Origin: CAYGTS01 sp964352905
GTDB taxonomy: Bacteria; Pseudomonadota; Gammaproteobacteria; JAHCLG01
DNA length: 9,597 bases
Assembly: GCA_964352905.1 (NCBI GenBank)
Contig: CAYGTS010000106.1
Span: 1-9,597 of the forward strand
Reading direction: 5' to 3'
The notes under the pieces are model-generated. The model was not told where the DNA came from and did no database searches. It saw only the letters and a list, made by a program, of their open reading frames with translations. The position numbers and the translations under genes are program-made. Positions 1 through 7,429 of the stretch are shown in pieces; positions within the stretch are counted from its first letter, which is position 1, and each line of letters starts with the position of its first letter.

Positions 1-93
1 TTTTAATGTGAGATTGCCCAAATATGGCTGTTCCTCGCTACACCGGGAATTACTGGATTAGAGGTGAGTGTTTTAGTAACCATCGCGTTAACA

Positions 94-134
94 TACCCTG
101 TATTTCGGGAGTTTACTTCCGAAATTACAAGGTA
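94..134. other. Imperfect long hairpin, possible convergent terminator or palindromic repeat
   Basis: The core at 102-125 pairs ATTTCGGGAG with CTTCCGAAAT around a TTTA loop: ten base pairs with one G-T. The stem extends outward to 94 and 134 (TACCCTGT against ACAAGGTA) with single-base bulges. It lies about 60 nt past the stop codon of the antiporter gene. Neither strand has a T-tract directly after the stem, so a classical intrinsic terminator is not shown. A small palindromic repeat or an RNA-stabilising structure is equally possible. The rest of 1-192 shows no convincing gene. Confidence 0.4.
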
Positions 135-192
135 TTTTATTGAGATAATACTAAATTAAGGCAAAATTTATTCTAAATCAGCCTGTTATAAC

Positions 193-1467
193 TTATTGTT
201 TGTTTGTGGGCTGCGCTAAGCGTTGCAAGATTGCGGGCGGAAAGAATCGTTTGATCGTTGTGCCTTGTACCAAAATCGAAAAAATAACTACACCATACAC
301 CATTGGCAAGAGTTGGTTTTTGGGCGTGCCATCGGGTAACGATAGTACCAGTGCCACGGCCAAAGCGCCGCGCAAACCCGACCAAGTAAATAAATTAGCG
401 ATTTTATGCCGCGATGAAAAATTAAATTTTCGCTCCATATTTAGCATGACCATTGAAAAATAAACGCTGAGATAACGCCCAATTAAAACCACCATGATCG
501 CAATCACGATTCCCCAAAATTCATTTAGAGTGGGCACGCCAACCAATAAAGCCATTAAGCCAATTAACACAAATAATATTGCATTTAGAACTTGATCAAT
601 CAGATCCCAAAATAAATCGATATGATCACGGGTTTTCTTTGCAGCGATATGTGGCAGCGTTTTATTACCAACGACTAACCCTAAGACGACACTGGCAATC
701 GGGCCAGAAACATGAATCGTTTCAGCAATCGCATAACCACCGCTAACAGCGGCAAGCGTAATTAACACTTCGGTGATCACATCATTGGCATTGCGTACTA
801 ATAAATGAGTGAGCATTGCCATGATCAAACCTAAACCAACGCCGCCTAAGACGGCTTGAATAAATAAGGTTGTAATATGAATCAAGGACGGGCTTTCATG
901 ACCAAAGGCAATACTGGTTAACGTGACAAAAATCACCACACCCACGCCATCATTAAATTGCGATTCACCATCTAAGACAACTTCAAGATTACTGGGTAAG
1001 CCAACGTTTTTTAAAATTGCCAAAGCCGCAATCGGATCGGTAGGGGAAATAATCGCGCCAAAGATTAAGGCATCAATATAAGACAAGGCAAGACCTAAGG
1101 CATGCAAAATAAAATACATCAGCGTGCCAATAATAAAGGTTGCGCTGAGCGTGCCAAAAATCGCCAGCGTAATCACATCCCATTCACGCAAGCGTAATTT
1201 TTTAAGCGAAATATTTTTGGAACTGGCAAACAACAAAAAGCACAAAATCCCTTGCAAGACAATTTGGCTAAAATCCAATTGTGTTAGTATGTTCATAAAA
1301 TGGCTGTGCGCGTAACTAAAACCAAGGTATTTAAAAAGCGACAGCATGATCACTAAAATGAAAGCCAACAACATTAATCCAATCGTCATTTGTAAATGTA
1401 AGTAACGCAAATTGATAAAACTAAAAAAAGCCGCCAGTGCAAGTAAGATGGCAATGATATCCAGCAT
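193..1467 (-). CDS. Na+/H+ antiporter, CPA1 family (NhaP-like)
   Basis: An inner-membrane monovalent cation/proton antiporter of 424 residues, probably exchanging Na+ (or K+) for H+ in pH and salt homeostasis. The protein is almost entirely hydrophobic segments, about 12, which fits the Na_H_Exchanger domain spanning the chain. The family hallmarks are visible: SPTDP at 141-145, the ion-site motif ESQFND at 168-173 with the Asn-Asp pair N172-D173 typical of electroneutral CPA1 exchangers, and GLRGA at 364-368 with the conserved Arg366. The C-terminal tail after the last segment is only about 15 residues, so the long cytosolic regulatory domain of larger NhaP/NHE proteins is absent. The start is supported by AAAGGA about 8 nt upstream of the ATG. 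The gene appears monocistronic; a repeat element separates it from the gene upstream. The exact ion preference cannot be read from sequence. Confidence 0.93.
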   Translation of the reverse strand: MLDIIAILLALAAFFSFINLRYLHLQMTIGLMLLAFILVIMLSLFKYLGFSYAHSHFMNILTQLDFSQIVLQGILCFLLFASSKNISLKKLRLREWDVITLAIFGTLSATFIIGTLMYFILHALGLALSYIDALIFGAIISPTDPIAALAILKNVGLPSNLEVVLDGESQFNDGVGVVIFVTLTSIAFGHESPSLIHITTLFIQAVLGGVGLGLIMAMLTHLLVRNANDVITEVLITLAAVSGGYAIAETIHVSGPIASVVLGLVVGNKTLPHIAAKKTRDHIDLFWDLIDQVLNAILFVLIGLMALLVGVPTLNEFWGIVIAIMVVLIGRYLSVYFSMVMLNMERKFNFSSRHKIANLFTWSGLRGALAVALVLSLPDGTPKNQLLPMVYGVVIFSILVQGTTIKRFFPPAILQRLAQPTNKQ

Positions 1468-1494
1468 ATGACATTCCTTTGTTTGCGAGTGAGT

Positions 1495-1523
1495 ATTGTA
1501 ACCTGGAATGATTGATCAATAAA
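1495..1523 (-). promoter_or_regulatory. Putative promoter of the antiporter gene with an overlapping palindrome
   Basis: On the minus strand, TACAAT (1495-1500, 5/6 match to a sigma70 -10) lies about 28 nt upstream of the antiporter ATG, with the AAGGA ribosome site between them. The -35 region expected near 1518-1523 is poor (TTATTG). A perfect 10-bp palindrome, ATTGATCAAT (1511-1520), covers the spacer/-35 area and could be an operator. The call rests on consensus only. Confidence 0.35.
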
Positions 1524-1535
1524 ATGTTATTGATC
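1514..1535. other. Perfect 9-bp inverted repeat upstream of the antiporter
   Basis: GATCAATAA (1514-1522) and TTATTGATC (1527-1535) are exact inverted copies around an AATG loop. The structure touches the left end of the inverted-repeat element starting at 1535 and overlaps the palindrome in the antiporter promoter region. It could be a regulatory site or a hairpin at the 3' end of transcripts from the large upstream gene. There is no T-tract after it on the minus strand. Confidence 0.4.
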
Positions 1536-1725
1536 CGTCATTGCGAGGAGCGTTAGCGACGAAGCAATCTAGGGAAAGGATCTGCGATTTTGCAAATTTT
1601 CACAGTACTTGCTATCGATTCCCTGCATTAACTAGCATCACCTTAACATCTAATTCAGTGGTCCTTGCCCCTGGATTGCTTCGCACTTCGTGCTCGCAAT
1701 GACGGAGCTTCGCTCGCAATGACGG
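1535..1725. repeat. Dispersed MITE-like repeat with inverted ends, complete copy
   Basis: The left arm (1535-1579) starts CCGTCATTGCGAG, continues through GAAGCAATC and ends AGGGAAAGG. The reverse complement of the right arm (1661-1705) repeats these blocks in order: CCGTCATTGCGAG, GAAGCAATC, AGGG, AAGG. The two arms differ mainly in a short middle segment. The inner 80 bp is non-symmetrical. The right end carries an extra copy of its terminal 16 nt, GCTCGCAATGACGGAG, at 1692-1707 and 1712-1727 with a 20-nt period. No transposase gene lies inside, so it is non-autonomous. A second copy is at the right edge of the window. Similar CGTCATTGCGAG...GAAGCAATC repeats occur in several proteobacterial genomes, by my recollection. 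The long stem could also end transcription of the large gene upstream. Confidence 0.8.
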
Positions 1726-1746
1726 AGATTTCCGTAACGTTAACCT

Positions 1747-4554
1747 TTAAAATTTAAAGCAAGAAAATAAACCGCAACGAGATTTTGAACTTGCCGCATC
1801 CGGTCTTAATGCATCGGCAAGCGTTGGCTCGCTTTTTGAAAAAAGTCCAAGATCCTTAAGAAACCCTTTAGTGCGATTACCACCATTGCGAGCGTGTTCA
1901 TAAGATTTTTCTAAAAATGTCAGGGGATCTAGATTGGTGTCATTAATCGCCTGATTATTATATCGCTTCCCCAGCTTCTGCCAAAAATCTTTACTTTTAT
2001 TATACGATTTTTTGAACTTCTCAGCTTTTGCAATAATGGAATCTAAATTTTCAAGATAACTTTTAATCTTATTAAGTTGTAGAATAGTCTCTGTTGTGCA
2101 AGGAGAACATGATATGATAGTATCATTTAATAGTTTTTCTATTATCTTAAAATAGCCTTCTTTACCAAAAGAATGATTTGTTTGTATGCAATTATCAAAA
2201 AGAGTGGTTATTTCATTTATTTTTTCGGATAAGATAGTAGTGTTATTGTTATTTTCCTTTTTTTTATTGATGGAACACTTTAATTTTCCTAATGCGTCAC
2301 AATAATATGAGGCTATTATTTTTCTACTGGCTGCTAATGTGCCATCGTCTTTTTTAACTTCTAATCGTTTCGGAATTAACAAATATAGGCATTGTCTTAG
2401 TGAACTTTGCGACTCCAGCAATTTTAAAAAGTCATTTGCTTGTGTGATTAACGCTTGTTTGGCTTCATTAGTTGTTGCAGCAGTATACTTGGCCTCAAAC
2501 TGTTGCGCAATGTTAACTAAATGCTTTTTAGATGATTTATCGCGCGCCAAACTTGCCGCTAAATATAAATTAGCAAACGGGCTGTTTAATCGATTTTGTG
2601 ATAGTTGAGGTGGTAAGGTTGTAGTTGTGTTTGGATATAAAATGGCGCTGGCTTTATAATATAAATTTTCAACGCTATTTTCTGGTTGATTAGCAAGAGT
2701 AAGCAGTTTTGTTTTAAATTGCTCGCTATTGATTGGGTTATTATTTTCCCCTAAATGCGAAAGCATGGCCTTATTTGCCATCTCTATCTGCAGGCCACAA
2801 CTGTAATCATCACCATCAGGTTGCGTTTTACATTCCAAACTATGTATTGTAGATCCAGGGTATAATTCTAGTAAAATTTTTCTTTCAATACTATCATCAG
2901 CAAGCGGCGAGCCTTTTGGATTATTGTAATAAATAACAGGTACAGGATTTTCAGCTCGATAATGCACCCACACATTTACATAATGACGAGCGCGCAATAT
3001 CGGTATAAAAACTGTTAGTGGCCGCTGCAAAGGAGTCGTGTTTAATAATCTTGCCTCACGTAAAGAATCTACTGTGGTAGCTTTTGCTAGCGTTAAACAA
3101 GGATGTACTTGAATAAATGGATTATCACTAAAACTATTCTCATGCAAAGCATTAACTTGCTCATTATCCAGCATGGGTTTTGCAAGAGCAAGCACTTTAG
3201 CGTCATCAACTGTTTTAGAATATTGGCGATCGGGCGAGGAAACATTTAATTGAATTTTAATGTTGTTGCCTAAATTTTCTTGCAATTTTGCAATAACGAC
3301 ATGAGCAACTTTTTCACCACCACAAATCATAAATTGGGTATTGGGATTTTTTTCTAAAAGCTTTTTTAGTTGTTCAGTATATTCATCAATTAAATCAGTA
3401 AGGTACTTTTCATTGGCTTCACGTGAAATAGCGGGGTGATATATGTCATGATACTGATCACCTAATAATGCTGCCATTTCTTTTTGATGCGTGTCATTAA
3501 CATAAGGTTGGCCATCAAAATAATGTTTAATTTGATGTTGGTTTCCAGTCCGTTTTAAGTAACGTGTAAAAGGGCTATTACCTGAATAACCAATTGCAAA
3601 AACCACAACCGGTGTGTTTGGTGCAAACTCAAGTTTAGGTTTTGCAAATACCACTGTGCCATTGTCATGTAATTTGGGTCTAGAATCGATATAACAGGGT
3701 AGCTCAACTTCTCTTTTAATATCGTTTTCGTTAGGAAAGAAAAATTTGCTGGCTAAACCCTGGAATTGTGTTCTGCCAATATCATGCACTTCTTCTTCAA
3801 TAATAAAGGAAACTTTAGTGCTGCCATCTTCAAGCTGTTCTATTTCACTGGGCGTATATTTGCGATTTTTATTGGCAGGTTGGCATTGAATTAACTGTTC
3901 AATTGAAAAACCTAAAGTTGGTAAAATAGGTGACAGCAAGCTTAATAATTCTGCTAAAGAATATTGGCTTTGGATTTCACGCCAATTGTCTTCGCGTTCT
4001 TTTTGCGTTCCTTCTTGCAAGATAGCTTTTAATACAATTTGGCCAGGGATTTCTAAGGATGCTGATAAAGTCGGTAAGTCTACTTGATCAATCTTTTCAT
4101 ACAAGACTACGAATAAACTTAAATCCGCACGTTGCAAATCAACAAAATGCGTTAAGGCTTCTTCTGCCGTCATAACCCGATAAGGCATGCCATTTTTATA
4201 TAGCGCAATATCTTGATAGCGATAAGCACTACAAGGAGGCAGCGGCACAATCACTCTTTGCTGAGAATTTATGCCTAATGCTGCTAAGATGGCGGTAACG
4301 GTTGCTTCATCTTGTGGCACTTTTACCCCAACGCTAAGACCGTAATGATCTAACAGCTCTGGTGGCATAGGGCCATCAAAAAAAACACTGACCTTACTCG
4401 CACGATAGCTTGGATTTTTGTCGCCTTTTTGCTTATAGTCACGAACAGGGATTATTGTTGCAGGTCTCTTAGTCATATTTGCAGAGTTAAGCCCTGTTGC
4501 AGGCGCTGCGGATGCGAGTTCAAGAAATTGTGTTGGATCAGAATGACCTGGCAT
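1747..4554 (-). CDS. Large effector-like protein with a CE-clan cysteine peptidase signature
   Basis: I do not recognise this 935-residue protein as a named family. It has no signal peptide or membrane segments. Residues about 512-600 resemble CE-clan peptidases (Ulp1/SENP, YopJ and bacterial deubiquitinase-type enzymes). FIPI leads into H524, Trp529 follows, then YYNN at 542-545 in the place of the usual YYDS/acid, then Q578 (oxyanion) and SCG with C586 as nucleophile. The H-to-acid-to-Cys spacing (about 20 and 42 residues) is close to that of YopJ and SENP enzymes. The N-terminal ~500 residues and C-terminal ~330 residues have no domain I can name. Residues 763-772 are Lys/Asn-rich, and the C-terminus carries two cysteines (C927, C932) with the last four residues CFKF. 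Size, soluble character and this fold suggest a protein injected into a host cell, possibly acting on ubiquitin-like substrates or acetylating proteins. That is inference. The ATG has only a weak AAGAG upstream. The gene lies 72 nt after the kinase gene and may be cotranscribed with it. Confidence 0.85.
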   Translation of the reverse strand: MPGHSDPTQFLELASAAPATGLNSANMTKRPATIIPVRDYKQKGDKNPSYRASKVSVFFDGPMPPELLDHYGLSVGVKVPQDEATVTAILAALGINSQQRVIVPLPPCSAYRYQDIALYKNGMPYRVMTAEEALTHFVDLQRADLSLFVVLYEKIDQVDLPTLSASLEIPGQIVLKAILQEGTQKEREDNWREIQSQYSLAELLSLLSPILPTLGFSIEQLIQCQPANKNRKYTPSEIEQLEDGSTKVSFIIEEEVHDIGRTQFQGLASKFFFPNENDIKREVELPCYIDSRPKLHDNGTVVFAKPKLEFAPNTPVVVFAIGYSGNSPFTRYLKRTGNQHQIKHYFDGQPYVNDTHQKEMAALLGDQYHDIYHPAISREANEKYLTDLIDEYTEQLKKLLEKNPNTQFMICGGEKVAHVVIAKLQENLGNNIKIQLNVSSPDRQYSKTVDDAKVLALAKPMLDNEQVNALHENSFSDNPFIQVHPCLTLAKATTVDSLREARLLNTTPLQRPLTVFIPILRARHYVNVWVHYRAENPVPVIYYNNPKGSPLADDSIERKILLELYPGSTIHSLECKTQPDGDDYSCGLQIEMANKAMLSHLGENNNPINSEQFKTKLLTLANQPENSVENLYYKASAILYPNTTTTLPPQLSQNRLNSPFANLYLAASLARDKSSKKHLVNIAQQFEAKYTAATTNEAKQALITQANDFLKLLESQSSLRQCLYLLIPKRLEVKKDDGTLAASRKIIASYYCDALGKLKCSINKKKENNNNTTILSEKINEITTLFDNCIQTNHSFGKEGYFKIIEKLLNDTIISCSPCTTETILQLNKIKSYLENLDSIIAKAEKFKKSYNKSKDFWQKLGKRYNNQAINDTNLDPLTFLEKSYEHARNGGNRTKGFLKDLGLFSKSEPTLADALRPDAASSKSRCGLFSCFKF

Positions 4555-4626
4555 AGTTTACTCTTATGATTAATCAATAAGCGCTACTGTAGCAAAACAA
4601 GGCGCTAATGTAAATAAGAACAATTA

Positions 4627-6501
4627 TCATTCAGCGAGCTGTAAGGGATTATCTAAAATAATCAAATCATCCGATGGGCAAAGCAGCAATGGGGAAGGTG
4701 TTTGTTTAAAAATAAAATGTTGCAAAATCAAAGCCAGTGCTTGTTGTTGCGCTGGTTTATTAAGCATAGCTTGCATGCCGGCAAGCAGTGATTCTTGGCG
4801 CTTAACCGGGCAGCTGGCATGACCGGTTAAGGCAATAATCGGAACATTAGCCTTTTGCGGGCAATTTAAGGCACGGATTTTCTGAGCAGCAATAATGCCA
4901 CTAAAGTCAGGTAAGCCAATATCCATTAAAATTAAATCATAATCATGCTGTTTTGCTTTATCGACAGCTTCTTGGCCATTTTTAGCAATATCAACCTGGC
5001 AGTTGAAAGGCTGTAACAGCACGCGAATTGCCATGGCTGCTAAATTATTATCTTCCACAATTAATATGCTTGGCGCTTGCGTCGTTGCAAGTGTTTGATT
5101 TGTATCAATTTGGGGTATTGTGGTGTTAATACTCTCATTTTGCACGCTATCGCTTGCTGTTTTTTCAAACGGCAGTGTTACCATAAAACAAGAGCCTTGG
5201 TTGAGTTGGCTTTTTACTTCAATCGTGCCCTGCATGGCATCAACATAACGCTTAACGGTATAGAGGCCCAAACCAGCGCCTTTGTATAAGGCTTCGTAAG
5301 CTGGTGTTAAGCGCGCAAAAGCTTCAAAGATAGTTTCAAACTGATCGTTAGGAATGCCAATACCCGTATCACGCACACTAATTTGCAATGTCACGTGTGT
5401 TTTATTGCTAAGTGAGGGGAGTGGCTCAACGTGAACGCTAACACTACCCACTTCCGTAAATTTTAAGGCATTACTCATTAAGTTAAGCAAAATCCGATCA
5501 AGATAAACCGCACAGCCTTTAAGTGTGTTCGCTACATTGGGTGCTAGCGTATAAGATAATGTTAATTTTTTATGCTTTGCCACAGGTTGTAACAAATCAG
5601 TGTTATGTTGCAAGAGATCAGCAAGGTTAAATGCAGTGATATCATGTGTGGTAATTTCATTATCTAAACGCGTAAGATCTAAAATTTCATTACATAATTT
5701 GAGTAACTCATTAGTTGCAGTCATTAAAAGTTGGCTATCTTGGCGTACGATTTTAATTAAACTGGGTAAAGTCTGCGCATCTTTACGCTCAGATTCCGCT
5801 TGATTGGCGTTGTTGATCACATCTTGAATCATGCCTAACATACCCGTAATGGGGGTGCGTAAATCATGACTCATATTCGCAATAAATTCTGATTTTGCCT
5901 GGCTATTAGCCTCAGCTTTTAAGCGCATTTTGCGCTCATTGCGCAAGTCTTTTTGTCTGGCAAAAATAAAAATAACAGCAAGAGAACCAAAATATTGCAA
6001 GATCAAACCCATCAAATTACCTTTATGAAAGGTAATTGTGCTAGTCGTGTTAAAAACAATCACGGCAGAGCAGGTGCCAATTAATAACAAAATTGCAAAA
6101 CTAAGCGCATCCACTAACAGCATTAACCAAACCATCACAATCGTGGTACTCATTAACCAAACATCGGAAGCATTATTTTTAAGGAACATAAAGGTAAAAA
6201 AGAAGGGGAGGCAGAAGGTGAGGGTTAAATACCAGTATATCGCTTTCCATTTAACCAATTGAGCAGGCCATTTGCGATGAAAAATAAGCGGTATGCAAAG
6301 CAGTGTCGCAATGATGCGCAATAGCATATTCTCGTACGATTGATACGAAAAATACACCCAAAATATATAAAAGATTGGGAAATTAATGATGCCAAATATG
6401 CCAAATAGAAAGTATTGGCCACCAAACAAATCAACACGTTCTGTAACAAGATCTCGTAGTGATAGTGACCAAGTTTTTGCTATATGAAAAAACGTTTTCA
6501 T
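4627..6501 (-). CDS. Hybrid sensor histidine kinase with C-terminal receiver domain
   Basis: A 624-residue membrane-bound two-component sensor. About six hydrophobic segments between residues 31 and 181 form the input region, with no large periplasmic domain or PAS domain. A HisKA domain follows with the phospho-acceptor H212 in SHDLRTP. The ATPase domain has the N-box around N344 (NLMSNALKFT), the G1 box DTGIGI (378-383), FEAF (392-395) and the G2 box GAGLGL (408-413). A receiver domain (about 477-595) has E483-D484, the phosphorylation site D527 in LMDIGLP, T559 and K582. All catalytic residues are present. There is no HPt or DNA-binding output domain, so a separate partner is needed to relay the phosphate. 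The start codon overlaps the stop of the upstream gene as ATGA, and no clear ribosome site precedes it. This implies translational coupling to the heme-oxygenase-like protein, which may provide or modulate the signal. The stimulus is unknown. Confidence 0.93.
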   Translation of the reverse strand: MKTFFHIAKTWSLSLRDLVTERVDLFGGQYFLFGIFGIINFPIFYIFWVYFSYQSYENMLLRIIATLLCIPLIFHRKWPAQLVKWKAIYWYLTLTFCLPFFFTFMFLKNNASDVWLMSTTIVMVWLMLLVDALSFAILLLIGTCSAVIVFNTTSTITFHKGNLMGLILQYFGSLAVIFIFARQKDLRNERKMRLKAEANSQAKSEFIANMSHDLRTPITGMLGMIQDVINNANQAESERKDAQTLPSLIKIVRQDSQLLMTATNELLKLCNEILDLTRLDNEITTHDITAFNLADLLQHNTDLLQPVAKHKKLTLSYTLAPNVANTLKGCAVYLDRILLNLMSNALKFTEVGSVSVHVEPLPSLSNKTHVTLQISVRDTGIGIPNDQFETIFEAFARLTPAYEALYKGAGLGLYTVKRYVDAMQGTIEVKSQLNQGSCFMVTLPFEKTASDSVQNESINTTIPQIDTNQTLATTQAPSILIVEDNNLAAMAIRVLLQPFNCQVDIAKNGQEAVDKAKQHDYDLILMDIGLPDFSGIIAAQKIRALNCPQKANVPIIALTGHASCPVKRQESLLAGMQAMLNKPAQQQALALILQHFIFKQTPSPLLLCPSDDLIILDNPLQLAE

Positions 6502-7220
6502 ACATTAAAAATAGCATTTGAAAACTGGGTAAACATATTAATTTGGTAGTTAAAAATGAAATCAAAAATATTCCTAACTAAGGTTTCATTTTTAAGCCAT
6601 AAGGCTTTAAATTCAGCTTCAAAAATTGCATCAAAATGATCGGCGTTAATATGAACAAAAAAGAAAGTTAAATCTTTTTTCTGCGCGCCAATGCTGACTG
6701 CAAGATCACGGAAGTTAGCATAGTCGACATTATCTAAGCGCTCAATCGCTGCAAAAGCAATCAGTCTTGAATCCCAATCGTTTGCTCTTAGCCAGCGTAA
6801 TTGGCCTTCTATATAATCTCTTGCAAAAGGTAAATAGGCCGTGTTATCAAGCAATTCGTAGGTTAAGTCAACATTAAACGCAGAAGCAAATAATAAATAT
6901 AACTGCTCATGTGATAAGCCGTTAAAGTTAAATTCATCGATAATATTGCTTAAGATTAATTCTTTAGCTTTTTTATTTGGTGCAAAACTGCCCATGTACC
7001 ATAAGAAATCAGAAAAGTGGCCGCGCAAATGGTAAAATACTTTAATAAAAAAAGTGATTTGTTCTTGAGACCAATGCTTGGTTTTTTCTGCTTGAAAAAG
7101 ATCAATCTTCTTTATGGCCTGTTGATATTGTTGATCCCAATTTGATAAAAATTTAGCTAAGTCTTCTTGGGTATGATTGTTTTGTTCGTGAGAGGTTTGG
7201 TTTACAAGTGTACTGTTCAT
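6498..7220 (-). CDS. Heme-oxygenase-like (TENA/CADD/HDO-type) protein
   Basis: A 240-residue soluble, helix-rich protein that I place in the heme-oxygenase-like fold, near the iron-containing redox enzyme/CADD group, by pattern recognition. The CADD-like block SNIIDEFNFNGLSHEQLY gives E96 and H104. E160 lies in the helix AAIERLD, and HINADHFD at 190-197 gives H190 and D194. These match the Glu/His/Glu/His/Asp metal ligands of diiron HDO enzymes. The usual final ligand in H-x3-D-x2-H is Asp197 here instead of His, with a His at 195. So metal binding, or its geometry, may be changed and the protein may be a non-enzymatic sensor. The N-terminal 25 residues are polar and probably disordered. The ribosome site is TGGAAA, 7 nt before the ATG. 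Its TGA overlaps the ATG of the hybrid kinase. folE lies upstream on the same strand. Candidate roles are p-aminobenzoate/folate supply as in CADD, making a signal, or partnering with the kinase. None is proven. Confidence 0.8.
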   Translation of the reverse strand: MNSTLVNQTSHEQNNHTQEDLAKFLSNWDQQYQQAIKKIDLFQAEKTKHWSQEQITFFIKVFYHLRGHFSDFLWYMGSFAPNKKAKELILSNIIDEFNFNGLSHEQLYLLFASAFNVDLTYELLDNTAYLPFARDYIEGQLRWLRANDWDSRLIAFAAIERLDNVDYANFRDLAVSIGAQKKDLTFFFVHINADHFDAIFEAEFKALWLKNETLVRNIFDFIFNYQINMFTQFSNAIFNV

Positions 7221-7264
7221 ATTATTTTCCAGATAAAATCAAAGGGACATAAATTTGAAAGGGA

Positions 7265-7270
7265 ATTATA
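7265..7270 (-). promoter_or_regulatory. Putative -10 element for the HO-like/kinase operon
   Basis: A perfect TATAAT on the minus strand lies 45 nt upstream of the ATG at 7220. The -35 region at 17-nt spacing (CTAGTA) does not match consensus, and only a partial extended -10 (CGT before TATAAT) is present. It fits the gap of 209 nt from folE, which suggests the pair has its own promoter. An activator may be needed. Confidence 0.4.
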
Positions 7271-7365
7271 ACGAAATGAAATCTAATTACTAGCTACTAT
7301 TGTATAAAATTAAACCAAATGTAGGCAAAATTTTCAAAAATGGGTATCTGATCACACTTTTTAGA

Positions 7366-7395
7366 TTTAAATTCACCAAGGACGTTCAGATTTGG
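7366..7395 (+). repeat. 30-nt direct repeat, copy A (3' side of folE)
   Basis: This segment matches 8058-8087 at 27 of 30 positions in the same orientation. The core ACCAAG(G/A)ACGTTCAGATTTGG has one mismatch. The two copies bracket folE, 692 bp apart. Copy A lies between the folE stop and the promoter of the HO-like gene. Confidence 0.75.
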
Positions 7396-7429
7396 GCATG
7401 AAAGATACAGGCTCGTTGCTGCGCCTGAC

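Noticed and set aside
7..159. Open plus-strand frame of about 50 codons with hydrophobic composition, ending at TAA 157-159.
   Set aside because: It begins just after an in-frame TAA, has no good start with a ribosome site, overlaps the strong hairpin at 94-134, and I recognise no family. It could be a decayed gene end, but the support is too weak.
4583..4593. GCTACTGTAGC palindrome between the kinase gene and the large gene.
   Set aside because: It has only five base pairs per arm with a single-base loop and no nearby promoter that I can define; chance is likely.
7408..7427. CAGGC/GCCTG stem at the 3' end of folE as an intrinsic terminator.
   Set aside because: The stem has only five base pairs with a 10-nt loop and no T-tract follows on the minus strand.
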